Shown here: positions 17,478 to 26,598 of the stretch, piece after piece
Position numbering within the stretch: position 1 is the stretch's first letter
Layout: every line of letters starts with the position of its first letter
DNA from: Methanococcoides sp. LMO-2
GTDB lineage: Archaea > Halobacteriota > Methanosarcinia > Methanosarcinales > Methanosarcinaceae
Direction of reading: 5' to 3'
Length of the DNA stretch: 64,000 bases
NCBI RefSeq assembly: GCF_038432375.1
Contig: NZ_JBCAUS010000002.1
Span: forward strand, 496,001-560,000
The notes under the pieces: generated by a model
The model's input: the letters and a program-made list of their open reading frames with translations, nothing else
Databases searched by the model: none
Told to the model about the DNA's origin: nothing
Translations under genes and position numbers: made by a program

Positions 17478-17644
17478 ATATTTTTACTGCGCTGACATTT
17501 AGATTCGATAAGATAATTCTAAATGAAATTCAGTTGAATTCATTATTATAAATAGAAACCTTCTTATCTAACAAACAATCATTATGCTGTTATAAATAAA
17601 AGCTGAAATATACCATCAGCAGTATTTCGAGATAAAGGGGGATA

Positions 17645-18451
17645 ATGACGTCATCACTGACAGACCATGTCTGGCTTTCTGAAAAAAGGACAAACTTGCT
17701 TTTGTTACTTATGGAAGGACCAAGGGATATCGAGCAGATTAAGGTATCCCTTAATGTGACATCAAGGGGAATGATGCCACAAATAAAGAAGCTCAAGGAG
17801 AAACATCTGATCGTCGAAGAGGATGACCGCTATAGGTTATCCAACATTGGAGAGCTCATAGTAAAGAACATGCTTCCACTTATCAACACACTGAGTATGA
17901 TAAACGAGAACAAAGACTACTGGGAACAGCATGACATAAACATCCTGCCACCACATCTTTTCAAGCGTCTCCATGAACTCGGCAATTACCTGCTTCTTGA
18001 ACCGGATCTACATTATACTTTTGAAATACCTAAGGAGTTTACAGAAAACCTCCTTAAGTCCAGAGAAATAAGATCAATCATCTCATTTTACCGCCCTGAA
18101 TACCCGAAGTTCTATTCAGAGCTTGCAGAAAAGGCAGAAAGCCTTACACTGATACTTTCAAAAGCTGCATTTAACAGAATGAAAAGCAATCGTATGAAAG
18201 AACTGGATTTTCTTTTATCGGCAGAGAACACACAGGTACTACTATATGAAGGCGAAGCAAGACCTCCGGCGATTGATGTTTCTGAATGGTTCATGTATAT
18301 CAGTTTTTTTAATGAGAACGGAAGCTATGACCACAATGACATAATGAGCTTTGATGAAAGTGCATTGAAATGGTGCTCCGAACTGTTCGATCATTACCTG
18401 GAACAATCCGTAGAAATAAAGAATATTGATGAGATCAGGGAGGCACAATGA
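17645..18451 (+). CDS. FilR1/Msr-type transcriptional regulator (HTH + DUF1724)
   Basis: This 268-aa protein has an N-terminal winged helix-turn-helix (residues about 10-80: DIEQIKVSLNVTSRGMMPQIKKL) and the C-terminal DUF1724/FilR1 domain found in methanogen regulators. Msr proteins of Methanosarcina acetivorans with this architecture control methanol and methylsulfide methyltransferase genes. The position between the two mtm operons suggests control of methylamine genes, but no target can be proven here. The ribosome site is AAAGGGGG at 17634-17641, 3 bases before the ATG. Its stop overlaps the next gene's start by 4 bases (ATGA). Confidence 0.85.
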   Translation: MTSSLTDHVWLSEKRTNLLLLLMEGPRDIEQIKVSLNVTSRGMMPQIKKLKEKHLIVEEDDRYRLSNIGELIVKNMLPLINTLSMINENKDYWEQHDINILPPHLFKRLHELGNYLLLEPDLHYTFEIPKEFTENLLKSREIRSIISFYRPEYPKFYSELAEKAESLTLILSKAAFNRMKSNRMKELDFLLSAENTQVLLYEGEARPPAIDVSEWFMYISFFNENGSYDHNDIMSFDESALKWCSELFDHYLEQSVEIKNIDEIREAQ

Positions 18452-19233
18452 GCGAAGAACTTATCGAAACCCTCTTCCTCTCTGAGAAAAGGGAAAATTT
18501 ATTGATACTTCTCCTTGATGGTCCTTCAGATATAAAGAACATAAACTCAACATTGGATGTGACATCTTCTTCCATACTTCCACAGATAAAGAAGCTCAGG
18601 GAAGCAGGACTTGTCCACAAGGATGATAATGGGATCTATGAACTGACAACCATCGGAAAGCTTATCGTCGAGAACATGAAACCACTTTCAGGAATGCTGA
18701 AGGTCTTTGACAAATCCGATACCTACTGGGATGAGCGTGAACTGAACACCATTCCTGAAAAGCTTCGCGATAATATAGGAGATCTGGGAAATATAGAACT
18801 GGTCACACCTGATCTGGACCACATGTATGAGATCCCGGAACAATTGATAAGCAACACCCGGGAATCACAGGAAATGAGATCATTGGTATCATTCTTCCAT
18901 CCGGATTTCCCACGGTTCTATGAAGAACTGGCCAACAGGGGAGTTGCCCTCGACCTGATAGTCACAGATTCTGTGTTCGAAAGGATGAAAAATGACTATG
19001 AAAATGAAATGAATTCCATCATGAATGCGGAAAATACGACCTTTCTCGTCTGCAATGATGAACTTAAACCTCCAACATTCAATATCACCGAAAAATGTGC
19101 ATATATAACCTTCTTTAACATCCAGGGAAGATATGACCATCAGGACATTATCACCCATGAAAACAGTGCAATTGGATGGTGCAGGGAACTCTTCTCGCAC
19201 TACACAGGGTTTTCTCAACCCGTCAACAAATAA
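18448..19233 (+). CDS. FilR1/Msr-type transcriptional regulator, second paralog
   Basis: This 261-aa protein has the same architecture as the preceding gene: HTH at about residues 10-80 (DIKNINSTLDVTSSSILPQIKKL) and a DUF1724 domain. The two are clear paralogs (shared LSEKR-NLL-LL--GP-DI, PQIKKL, WCRELF/WCSELF). The 4-base overlap means translational coupling. Methanosarcina Msr regulators are known to act in pairs, so a heteromeric regulator is plausible. Which inducer the C-terminal domain senses is unknown. Confidence 0.85.
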   Translation: MSEELIETLFLSEKRENLLILLLDGPSDIKNINSTLDVTSSSILPQIKKLREAGLVHKDDNGIYELTTIGKLIVENMKPLSGMLKVFDKSDTYWDERELNTIPEKLRDNIGDLGNIELVTPDLDHMYEIPEQLISNTRESQEMRSLVSFFHPDFPRFYEELANRGVALDLIVTDSVFERMKNDYENEMNSIMNAENTTFLVCNDELKPPTFNITEKCAYITFFNIQGRYDHQDIITHENSAIGWCRELFSHYTGFSQPVNK

Positions 19234-19263
19234 GACCCATTATAAATATCGCATGGCTCAAGC

Positions 19264-21444
19264 ATGGAATGGAAAGACCTGTCATTGAAATTTAAACTGG
19301 TACTCTACATAGTAGTAGGAATCTCGTTCATACTTTCAGCTTCATCGATCGTTATCATTTCCACTGTTACAGAACAGGAAGAACAGCTTGCATACCATGA
19401 CTCCATCCAGAATGCAAAAAGTTTTGCCCACCAATACAATGCAGACATGAAGGCCAATATGGCAATTGCAAGTTCACTAGCAGCACTGATGGTACAGTAT
19501 GAGTCAGCTGATCGTACTGAAACAAATGAGATGCTAAAAGAACTATTGATAGAGAATCCACACTTGATTGGAGCATATGTCGGATTCGAACCGAATGCCT
19601 TTGATGGAAGGGACGAAGATTTCATAGGAACTGAAGGTCACGACGATACCGGAAGGTTCGTACCATGGTGGAACACAATAAATGGCCAGATAAGTGTTGA
19701 GCCACTGGTAGATTATGAGACCTCAGAATATTATCAGGGACCTAAGACCCTTAAACAGAATGTAGTTACTGAACCATACCTCTATCAGGGAGCACTGATG
19801 GTAAGCTATGATGCCCCTATTATAAGGGACGGAGAGTTTGTCGGTATTGGTGGTGTTGATGTGTCCCTTAACTACGTAGATGAAGCAGTTAGCAGTGTAA
19901 AAGCCTTTGATACCGGATATCTTTTCATGGTAAGCAAAGAAGGAACTCTTGTATCACATCCGGTTAACAAAGAATGGATAGGAACTGCATCACTCTATGA
20001 TTTTGAAGTTCCCCATATAGATATTGCTGCCGAAGATATAAGAAATGGAATTGGTGGCCATATTGAAACCATAGATCCAGTAACCTCAAAAGATGTTGTC
20101 ATGTTCTATGAACCGATCGAGACCGGGAATTATGCTATTGTACTTGTGGTACCTACTGAAGAAATGCTTGCCGGGGTCAATTCCATAAGATCTGATCTGG
20201 TCTCTATTTACCTGTTCTCCATAGTTTTCATGGGATTAATGGCCTTTTTCATAGCCTCTTCCTTCACAAACAGAATCAATGAGATCGTAGCAGATTTCAA
20301 GAACATCTCAGGAGCAGCCATCCGAGGTGATTTCGATGCAAGGGCAAATACTGATGTAGAGGTTGATCTGAATCTGATACCTAAAGGTTTGAATGAGATC
20401 CTCGATGCTCTTACAAGTTATTCTAAAGAACTCCAGAATTCATATGAGCTCATCAGTAAAATGGAAGCGGCTGTTAACAGTAGCAGAGTTGTTGTTTTCT
20501 GGTGGAAGAATGATGAAGATTATCCTGTAGAATTCGTTTCAGATAATATTATACAATTTGGATATTCAACAGAAGAATTCAATTCCGGAAAAGTGCTCTA
20601 CGGTAACATAATACATCCTGAAGACAGGAAGATCGTCTGGGAAGAACTGCAGACCTGCGCAAAAGAAGGAAAAACAAATTTCAACAAGGATTACAGGATA
20701 ATAACAAAAAACGAGAATATTCTCTGGGTACATGAAGACACATACATCCAGCGTGATGAAAAAGGAAATATTACACACTTCCAGGGAACGATCCTTGACA
20801 TTACTGAACGTGTTGAGGCTGAAGAAAGCCTCAAGGCTATGGAAGATGTAAGGACAAAAGAAATCCACCACCGTATAAAGAACAACCTTCAGGTCGTTTC
20901 AGGTATGCTTTACCTTGAATCCCTGAAGTTCAAGTACCAGGAAGTGATCGATTCATTCCGCGACAGTGAAAACCGCGTACGCTCCATTGCACTGATACAT
21001 GAGAAACTATATCAGTCAAAGGATCTTGTGAGCCTGGATTTTGCTGACTACATAAAAAACCTAACAGACCACCTATTCCATTCATATAATGTCGAAGAGG
21101 AAAATGTTAAGCTGGTATTGAATGTAGAGGATGTTTTCCTTGGAATGGATTCAGCAGTACCTCTTGGAATAATCATCAATGAACTGACATCGAATGCATT
21201 GCAACATGCCTTTGGAAATAACGAAAAGGGGGAAATAAGGATCGATTTCCATAAAGAGAACGATGTGTTCGAACTTGTGATCAGCAACACGGGAGAACCA
21301 TTCCCTGAAGATATAGACTTTAAGAATACAGAATCACTCGGACTACAGCTCGTAACAAACCTGACAGCACAGATAGATGGTGAGATCGAGCTTGATAAGA
21401 CCAATGGAACCAAATTCAAATTAACTTTCCGTGAGAACAAATAA
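19264..21444 (+). CDS. Membrane sensor histidine kinase (Cache-HAMP-like-PAS-HisKA_2-HATPase)
   Basis: This 726-aa sensor kinase has a first membrane span at residues about 10-32. A large extracellular double-Cache domain (about 35-305) follows, with GVDVSLNYVDEAV and SHPVNKEWIG typical of dCache. A second span lies at about 310-330, then a HAMP-like linker, one PAS domain (about 400-520), and a HisKA_2 dimerisation domain with the phosphoacceptor in IHHRIKNNLQ (about 535). The HATPase domain has NELTSNALQHAF and LGLQLV. No clear ribosome site precedes the ATG. It is followed after 9 bases by a response regulator. dCache domains often bind small amines or organic acids, so sensing an extracellular substrate of the methylamine island is conceivable but untested. 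Confidence 0.9.
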   Translation: MEWKDLSLKFKLVLYIVVGISFILSASSIVIISTVTEQEEQLAYHDSIQNAKSFAHQYNADMKANMAIASSLAALMVQYESADRTETNEMLKELLIENPHLIGAYVGFEPNAFDGRDEDFIGTEGHDDTGRFVPWWNTINGQISVEPLVDYETSEYYQGPKTLKQNVVTEPYLYQGALMVSYDAPIIRDGEFVGIGGVDVSLNYVDEAVSSVKAFDTGYLFMVSKEGTLVSHPVNKEWIGTASLYDFEVPHIDIAAEDIRNGIGGHIETIDPVTSKDVVMFYEPIETGNYAIVLVVPTEEMLAGVNSIRSDLVSIYLFSIVFMGLMAFFIASSFTNRINEIVADFKNISGAAIRGDFDARANTDVEVDLNLIPKGLNEILDALTSYSKELQNSYELISKMEAAVNSSRVVVFWWKNDEDYPVEFVSDNIIQFGYSTEEFNSGKVLYGNIIHPEDRKIVWEELQTCAKEGKTNFNKDYRIITKNENILWVHEDTYIQRDEKGNITHFQGTILDITERVEAEESLKAMEDVRTKEIHHRIKNNLQVVSGMLYLESLKFKYQEVIDSFRDSENRVRSIALIHEKLYQSKDLVSLDFADYIKNLTDHLFHSYNVEEENVKLVLNVEDVFLGMDSAVPLGIIINELTSNALQHAFGNNEKGEIRIDFHKENDVFELVISNTGEPFPEDIDFKNTESLGLQLVTNLTAQIDGEIELDKTNGTKFKLTFRENK

Positions 21445-21453
21445 GGTGTAAAC

Positions 21454-21864
21454 ATGAAAGCTGCCAGGATACTCGTAGTTGAAGATGAAGCTATCGTAGC
21501 AATGGTGATCAAAAAGAGACTTATGAACCTTGGTTATAGCGTTTCAGGCGTTGCCGCTACTGGAAAGGATGCAATTACAAAAGTAGAAGGAACATTTCCC
21601 GACCTTGTACTTATGGATATAATGCTGAAAGGTGATATGGATGGAATCGAAGCGGCCGAAGAGATCAGAAAGCGCTTCTCTATACCGGTAGTCTATCTAA
21701 CAGCACATTCCGACGAAAATACCCTTGAAAGAGCCAAACAAACAGAGCCATACGGATACATACTCAAACCATTTACAGAAAGAGACCTGAGTAGTAATAT
21801 AGAGATAGCGATACACAAGCATCTCAGGGAAAAAGAAAAAGAGAACGCTGACAAAGATATTTGA
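21454..21864 (+). CDS. Single-domain response regulator
   Basis: This 136-aa receiver domain has no output domain. The phosphorylation site is the Asp in LVLMDIML (about residue 54), with acidic pocket VVEDEA, Thr in YLTAHS and Lys in LKPFTE. A charged C-terminal tail follows. AAGGTG stands 7 bases before the ATG. It is the likely partner of the histidine kinase directly upstream. As it cannot bind DNA, the signal must pass by protein contact, perhaps to the nearby FilR1 regulators (inference). Confidence 0.9.
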   Translation: MKAARILVVEDEAIVAMVIKKRLMNLGYSVSGVAATGKDAITKVEGTFPDLVLMDIMLKGDMDGIEAAEEIRKRFSIPVVYLTAHSDENTLERAKQTEPYGYILKPFTERDLSSNIEIAIHKHLREKEKENADKDI

Positions 21865-22305
21865 TTTTTTAGGCTCTGAACTTGTTTTTTATATTTACTT
21901 TTTAGTCTACACTTTTCTTTTTTGATCATTAAATGATCACCAATAATAGAAATTTTAGTCAAACATATCTTGAAAGGAAAGCTTAAGTCAACAATTCTGT
22001 TTTTAAAATAAATATCAAGCTTTCAACTGTTATCGTTCCTTTGTCTATTTTAAAGCCGTTGTCTTTTTTCAAACCTTTGTCAATTAAGGTTAAAACGTAC
22101 ATTTGATTGATCGTGTAAAAATGAACATGTTTTGCCCAATTGTGTCTGGATTGTCAGTTCAGAAGCAGTGGTCAAATTTTAATGCAGTTTCCAAAAACGC
22201 TATCGGCTAGGTTATATAATTTTGAGCACGAGTAGTAAATAGTAATGCCTGAGATTATCCGGCATTGACTATCACTAAAGTGAGTAACATAAAAAGGTGA
22301 AACAA
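21865..22305. promoter_or_regulatory. Intergenic region and promoter/leader of mtmC2B2
   Basis: These 441 bases begin with T-rich tracts (21870-21902) that probably end the kinase/regulator transcript, and a palindrome TGATCATT-AAATGATCA near 21922. The TATA box GTTATATAATTT at about 22212-22223 would start transcription near 22243. The leader of about 60 nt can form AATGCC/GGCATT (about 22244-22266) and TCACT/AGTGA hairpins. Apart from AAAAAGGTGA it is unlike the mtmC1 leader. No gene is visible. Confidence 0.5.
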
Positions 22306-22959
22306 ATGGGAAATCAGGAACTTTTTGACAAACTTAAAAATGCGATCGTAAACCAGGATATCAACGGATGCCCGGCAGCAACCCAGGAAGCACTCGATGC
22401 AGGAATCACTGCTTTCGACATTATCAACCAGGGATTGGCACCAGGTATGAAGATCGTCGGTGACAAATTCGAAGCAGCAGAGATCTACCTCCCACAGATC
22501 ATGATGTCTGCAAAAGCAATGAACGGTGCAATGGAGATCCTTGAACCTATCCTCGCTGAAGAGAAGACCGGAGAAGGTGTTGGAATGGCTGTAACCTTCG
22601 TACAGGAAGGAGACATTCACGATATCGGCCACCGTCTTGTCACAACTATGCTCGGTGCAAACGGATTTGACATCCTGGACCTCGGAACAGATATTCCAAA
22701 TGAGGATGTTGTCGAGGCAATTGCAAAGAACAAGGGTAAGAAGATGATCCTTGTAGGTTCCGCACTTATGACAACCTCAATGCTCGGCCAGAAGGACGTA
22801 GTAAGGTTACTTGAAGAAGAAAACCTCAGGGATGCGGTCAAGATCATGTTCGGTGGCGCACCAGTCACAGACGAATGGATCGCAGAGATCGGAGCAGACG
22901 GCACAGCCGAAAATGCAGCAGAGGCAGCCAGAGTAGCACTTGAACTTATGAGCGCATAA
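22306..22959 (+). CDS. mtmC2: Monomethylamine corrinoid protein MtmC (copy 2)
   Basis: This 217-aa paralog of mtmC1 has the same B12-binding motifs (EGDIHDIGHRLV, GSALMTTSM, FGGAPV). It is one residue shorter, in the linker before the B12 domain. The start is MGNQELF with AAAGGTGAAACAA upstream. A block of about 100 bases (around 22717-22818) is identical to copy 1, while other parts differ at silent sites, which suggests recent gene conversion. mtmB2 follows after 15 bases. Confidence 0.95.
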   Translation: MGNQELFDKLKNAIVNQDINGCPAATQEALDAGITAFDIINQGLAPGMKIVGDKFEAAEIYLPQIMMSAKAMNGAMEILEPILAEEKTGEGVGMAVTFVQEGDIHDIGHRLVTTMLGANGFDILDLGTDIPNEDVVEAIAKNKGKKMILVGSALMTTSMLGQKDVVRLLEEENLRDAVKIMFGGAPVTDEWIAEIGADGTAENAAEAARVALELMSA

Positions 22960-22974
22960 TCGGGGGAATCAAAA

Positions 22975-24351
22975 ATGACATTCACAAAATCAGTAACTTG
23001 CTTTGATTTCTACGACCGTGCACAGACCGGAGAAAAGACAACTCAGGATGACTGGGACTTGATGACCATCCCAATGAAGGCGATGGAACTCAAGCAGAAA
23101 TACAACCTTGACTTTGGTAACGAGTTCGTTCCAACCGACAAGGACCAGATGGAGAGACTCTTCAAAGCAGGTTTCGACATGCTCCTTGAGTGTGGTATCT
23201 ACTGTACCGACACAAAGAGGATCGTCAAATACACAGAAGAAGAACTCTGGGATGCAATCAACAACCCAATGCCAGCATTCCAGCTCGGTACCGGCAGAGA
23301 TGCAGTACAGATGAAGAAGAGAGAAATAGGCGACAAGAGAAAGCCTATAGTACAGGGTGGTCCAACCGGTTCCCCAATCTCAGAAGAGGTGTTCTCTGCA
23401 GTTCACATGAGCTATGCACTCGAGAAAGAAGTTGACACAATTGTAAATGGTGTCATGATGACGGTTCGTGGTAGGCCACCTATACCAGGCAGCCCATACG
23501 AAGTTCTCGCATCAAAGTCCGAAACAAGGATAATCAAGAACGCAGCAGCAATGGCTGGTAGGCCAGGTATGGCTGTTTAGGGACCAGAGACCTCCCTGTC
23601 CGCTCAGGGTAACATCGCTTCCGACTGTGTCGGCGGCCAGGTCACAAGTGACAGCCACGAAGTATCACAGCTCAACGAGCTTAAGATCGACCTCGATGCA
23701 ATTGCAGTCATGGCTCACTACAAGGGCAACAGTGACATAATCATGGACGAGCAGATGCCAATCTTCGGTGGATACGCTGGTGGTGTTGAAGAAACAACAA
23801 TCGTAGATGTTGCAACTAGCATTAACTCCATGATCATGAGCAGTGCAAGCTGGCACCTTGATGGTCCTGTCCACATCAGATGGGGATCCACCAACACCAG
23901 GGAAACCCTCCAGATCGCAGGATGGGCATGTGCAACAATCAGTGAGTTCACAGACCTTATGACCGGTAACCAGTACTACCCATGTGCAGGACCATGCACA
24001 GAGATGTGCCTCCTCGAAGCAGCAGCACAGTCAGTAACTGACACAGCATCAGGCCGTGAGATCCTCTCAGGTGTCGCATCTGCAAAGGGTGTCATCACTG
24101 ACAAGACAACCGGTATGGAAGCAAGGATGATGGGAGAAGTCGCACGTGCAACAGCAGGTATGGACATCGACTCCGTAAACGCTGTACTCGACAAGCTTGT
24201 CGCATCATACGAGGGCGACTACGCAAATGCACCACAGGGTAAGACATTCCAGGAATGCTACGACGTTGCAACCGTCACACCAACCGATGAGTACGTCAAG
24301 GTATACGAGGGTGCAAGGAAGAAACTCGAAGAGTTCGGTCTTACATTCTAA
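22975..24351 (+). CDS. mtmB2: Monomethylamine methyltransferase MtmB (copy 2), with in-frame UAG read as pyrrolysine
   Basis: This is the second copy of the pyrrolysine-containing methyltransferase. The amber codon is at 23578-23580 (codon 202) and the frame continues to TAA at 24349-24351, again 458 residues. Protein differences from copy 1 are few and conservative (for example T/N near residue 48 and V-T-S-D for V-C-S-D after the amber codon). The ribosome site is GGGGG at 22962-22966, 8 bases before the ATG, as in copy 1. Retaining the frame after the amber codon in both copies rules out a pseudogene. Confidence 0.97.
23578..23580 (+). other. In-frame amber codon decoded as pyrrolysine (mtmB2)
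   Basis: TAG at codon 202 of mtmB2. The upstream 20 bases and downstream GGACCAGAGAC are the same as in copy 1. Confidence 0.95.
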
Positions 24352-24377
24352 GACTAATTTACGTACACCGATGGTTT

Positions 24378-24408
24378 TGTCAGCGAGAGATCGCTGACAT
24401 TTTTTTTA
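24378..24408 (+). terminator. Terminator of mtmC2B2
   Basis: TGTCAGCGA (24378-24386) pairs with TCGCTGACA (24391-24399) around GAGA, followed by eight or more T residues. It lies 26 bases after the stop, at the same distance as in copy 1. Confidence 0.88.
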
Positions 24409-24483
24409 TTCAGCATTTGTCACTATTTTAAAGGACAAATCGGTGTCCATCAGCATAAAACAATGCCAAAGGGGGCTTTAGAT

Positions 24484-24582
24484 ATGGATATGTGGACTAT
24501 AATAAACGGGGTTATTTACCTGATATGCTTTGCCTTGATAGGTTGGATGTTGCTAGACGCTAGTAGAGTATCCAGTAAATAA
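24484..24582 (+). CDS. 32-aa single-span membrane microprotein of the methylamine permease cassette (copy 2)
   Basis: This is the second copy of the microprotein at 15418-15513. It keeps WTIING-IYL-CFALIGWML-DAS and adds one Ser near the end. The ribosome site is AAAGGGGG at 24468-24475, 8 bases before the ATG; the second ATG (24490) is a possible alternative. It lies between the mtmB2 terminator and mtmP2, with only about 75 bases upstream and no clear TATA box. Expression may therefore depend on read-through or on a weak promoter. Confidence 0.8.
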   Translation: MDMWTIINGVIYLICFALIGWMLLDASRVSSK

Positions 24583-24605
24583 ATTGATAAGATGGAGGAG
24601 GATCA

Positions 24606-25982
24606 ATGTCTGAAAATTCGAATGAACCGATCGAACTGGTAAAGACGCTACGTCCATACCATGTGTGGGCACTTGGTGTCGGTATCGTGTTGGTCGGTGA
24701 ATACATGGGTTGGAACTTTACAGTTGCAAAAGGTGGTATTATGGGATCACTCTTTGCACTCCTGGTTGCCGGTACCATGTATGTAATGGTTTCATTGTGT
24801 GCTAGTGAACTGGGTTCATCCACTAAACTTGCAGGAGGACCTTATGATTGGGCGAGATTATTCGTAGGGCCGGGTGCGGCTGCTATTGTAGGTCTTGCCG
24901 TATATATGGAGTATATTGCTCTGGAAGCTGCTGATGCTATTGTCGTAGCATGGATAGCGCAATCGATATTCCCGGAGATACAAACGTTCCCGGTCACATT
25001 GCTTGTTATCGCAGCATTGACATTTATGAACTACCGCGGAGTTGTAGCGGCATTAAATCTTAACTTTGCTTTAACATTTACAGCATTATTGGCAATTATT
25101 GTGTTCTTCTTTATGAACATTGCAGGAGCAGCTGGTGGAGCATGGAACCCTGCAAACCTGATATCAGGTGCTATGCCAAACGGATTTGTAGGAATATTCG
25201 CAGCATTGCAGTTCGGTCCTTGGTTCTACCTTGGTATCGAAGGAGCAGCAATGTGTGCAGAAGAATGTAAGCACCCTACCAGAGCTATCCCACTGGGACA
25301 GCAGGCCGGTATGATCACACTGTTGCTTGCAGCAGGTATGACACTTTACACCTGTGCAGGATTTATTCCAACAGAGATGCTTGGTGTTTCTGCTTACCCA
25401 CTCTATGAAGCAGCAACACAAAGCGGAGTAAAGTTCCTTATAGCATTCCTTGCAGTAGGTACACTCTTTACCTGTCTGGCAAGTGCTAATGGTACTGTCT
25501 GTGACTCATCAAGATCATGGTTCGCCCTTTCAAGGGACCACTTCCTTACACCATGGTTCTCAGCAGTACACCCAAGGTACAGCACCCCATACAGGGCAGT
25601 TATCTTTACAATGCCAATTGCAATTGCATTTGCATTCAGTGGTTTCCTTGACCAGGTCATTACGTTCTCGATCACATCAGGACTGGTATGTTATGTGATG
25701 ATCCCATTCTCCCTGATACGCTTCAGGAAGATGTTCCCGGAACACACACAAAAGGTACGTCCATTTGTCGGACCACTACAGCCTTACCTTGCATACTTCA
25801 CAATCTTCCTTGCGATCGTGATCATGTCAACACTGAACTGGGGTTACAGCTACAACCTCGTCTTCGGACTGGTATTCTATGTAGTAGCATACTTCTACTT
25901 CAGCTGGAGATACAGAAGTATAGAATCAAAGCACGACTGGGGAGAAGACCTTGGATGGCCTGAACCTGCACACAGGAGATGA
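24606..25982 (+). CDS. mtmP2: Methylamine permease MtmP, APC superfamily (copy 2)
   Basis: This 458-aa permease has the same length as copy 1 and shares the TM1 signature GVGIVLVGEYMGWNF, GIEGAAMCAEECKHP and the tail HDWGEDLGWPEP. At the DNA level it has diverged much more from mtmP1 than the mtmCB genes have from each other. GGAGGAGG is placed 4 bases before the ATG. The substrate, presumably methylamine, is inferred from context. Differences in the periplasmic loops (for example around residues 180 and 270) might reflect different affinity. Confidence 0.85.
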   Translation: MSENSNEPIELVKTLRPYHVWALGVGIVLVGEYMGWNFTVAKGGIMGSLFALLVAGTMYVMVSLCASELGSSTKLAGGPYDWARLFVGPGAAAIVGLAVYMEYIALEAADAIVVAWIAQSIFPEIQTFPVTLLVIAALTFMNYRGVVAALNLNFALTFTALLAIIVFFFMNIAGAAGGAWNPANLISGAMPNGFVGIFAALQFGPWFYLGIEGAAMCAEECKHPTRAIPLGQQAGMITLLLAAGMTLYTCAGFIPTEMLGVSAYPLYEAATQSGVKFLIAFLAVGTLFTCLASANGTVCDSSRSWFALSRDHFLTPWFSAVHPRYSTPYRAVIFTMPIAIAFAFSGFLDQVITFSITSGLVCYVMIPFSLIRFRKMFPEHTQKVRPFVGPLQPYLAYFTIFLAIVIMSTLNWGYSYNLVFGLVFYVVAYFYFSWRYRSIESKHDWGEDLGWPEPAHRR

Positions 25983-25997
25983 ACAGGAGGAGATAAA

Positions 25998-26261
25998 ATG
26001 GCAGATGAAGCATTATATCATAACAAATTGAAACAGGATGCAGGAATTATCCTGGTTGTATTGGGACTGCTGTATTTCTCTGAGACGTACATTGTCTACA
26101 ATATCCTGTCAACACTCTGGGGTGAAGTTCCTGAACTTGGTATGATCTGGCCAATATACATCGTATTCTACCTGCTGTTGCTGGGTATAGAAACGATCGG
26201 ATGTGTAAGGGTCTACAACTCCATCAAGGAACACATGTTCGACTTTGAATATTATGACTGA
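25998..26261 (+). CDS. 87-aa two-span membrane protein of the permease cassette (copy 2)
   Basis: This is a homolog of 16927-17190 with identical length and two membrane segments. Conserved parts are YHN-LK-DAGII, LSTLW--VPE, LLL-IETIGC and SIKEHM-DF-YYD. AGGAGGAG stands just upstream of the ATG, 15 bases after the permease stop. The family is unknown. Its invariant tail suggests a cytoplasmic contact site. Confidence 0.85.
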   Translation: MADEALYHNKLKQDAGIILVVLGLLYFSETYIVYNILSTLWGEVPELGMIWPIYIVFYLLLLGIETIGCVRVYNSIKEHMFDFEYYD

Positions 26262-26273
26262 GGAGGAAATAAC

Positions 26274-26519
26274 ATGGCTGAAGAAGTAAAAGAAAGAGGC
26301 ATGTTGGGACAGATCGTGGATATCCTGTTCATTTTCATATTAGCAGGTGTTTGCGTTGTAACTCCGGTAATCCTTCAGGGAACAGTCCTTGTGGGATGGG
26401 AAGGAACAGGCGGAATGCAGTTTGTATGGGATCCGGTTTCATATTTCGGCCTCCTGGCTGTAATAATTGTGTTCTTCACTGTAATCCTGTATCACTCGGT
26501 GAAGAATTACAAGTTCTGA
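26274..26519 (+). CDS. 81-aa two-span membrane protein of the permease cassette (copy 2)
   Basis: This is a homolog of 17203-17430. It is six residues longer because of a Gly-rich insertion in the loop between the two spans (GWEGTGG). The conserved ends are QI-DILFIF and HS-KNY. GAGGAGGAA stands 6 bases before the ATG and overlaps the stop region of the 87-aa gene. It is the last gene of the cassette, before a terminator. The function is unknown. Confidence 0.85.
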   Translation: MAEEVKERGMLGQIVDILFIFILAGVCVVTPVILQGTVLVGWEGTGGMQFVWDPVSYFGLLAVIIVFFTVILYHSVKNYKF

Positions 26520-26530
26520 ACATGTGAAAA

Positions 26531-26562
26531 GTTGTCAGCAAACTGCTGGCAACTATATTTTA
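26531..26562 (+). terminator. Terminator of transporter cassette 2
   Basis: GTTGTCAGC (26531-26539) pairs with GCTGGCAAC (26545-26553) with one G-T wobble, followed by TATATTTT. Confidence 0.7.
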
Positions 26563-26598
26563 AATCGTAAATAAAATACTAAATTAAGGAGTGATCAT

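Noticed and set aside
12525-26519. Composite transposon explaining the mtm duplication
   Set aside because: No inverted repeats, target duplications or active transposase flank the two clusters; the HTH fragment at 11946 is on one side only.
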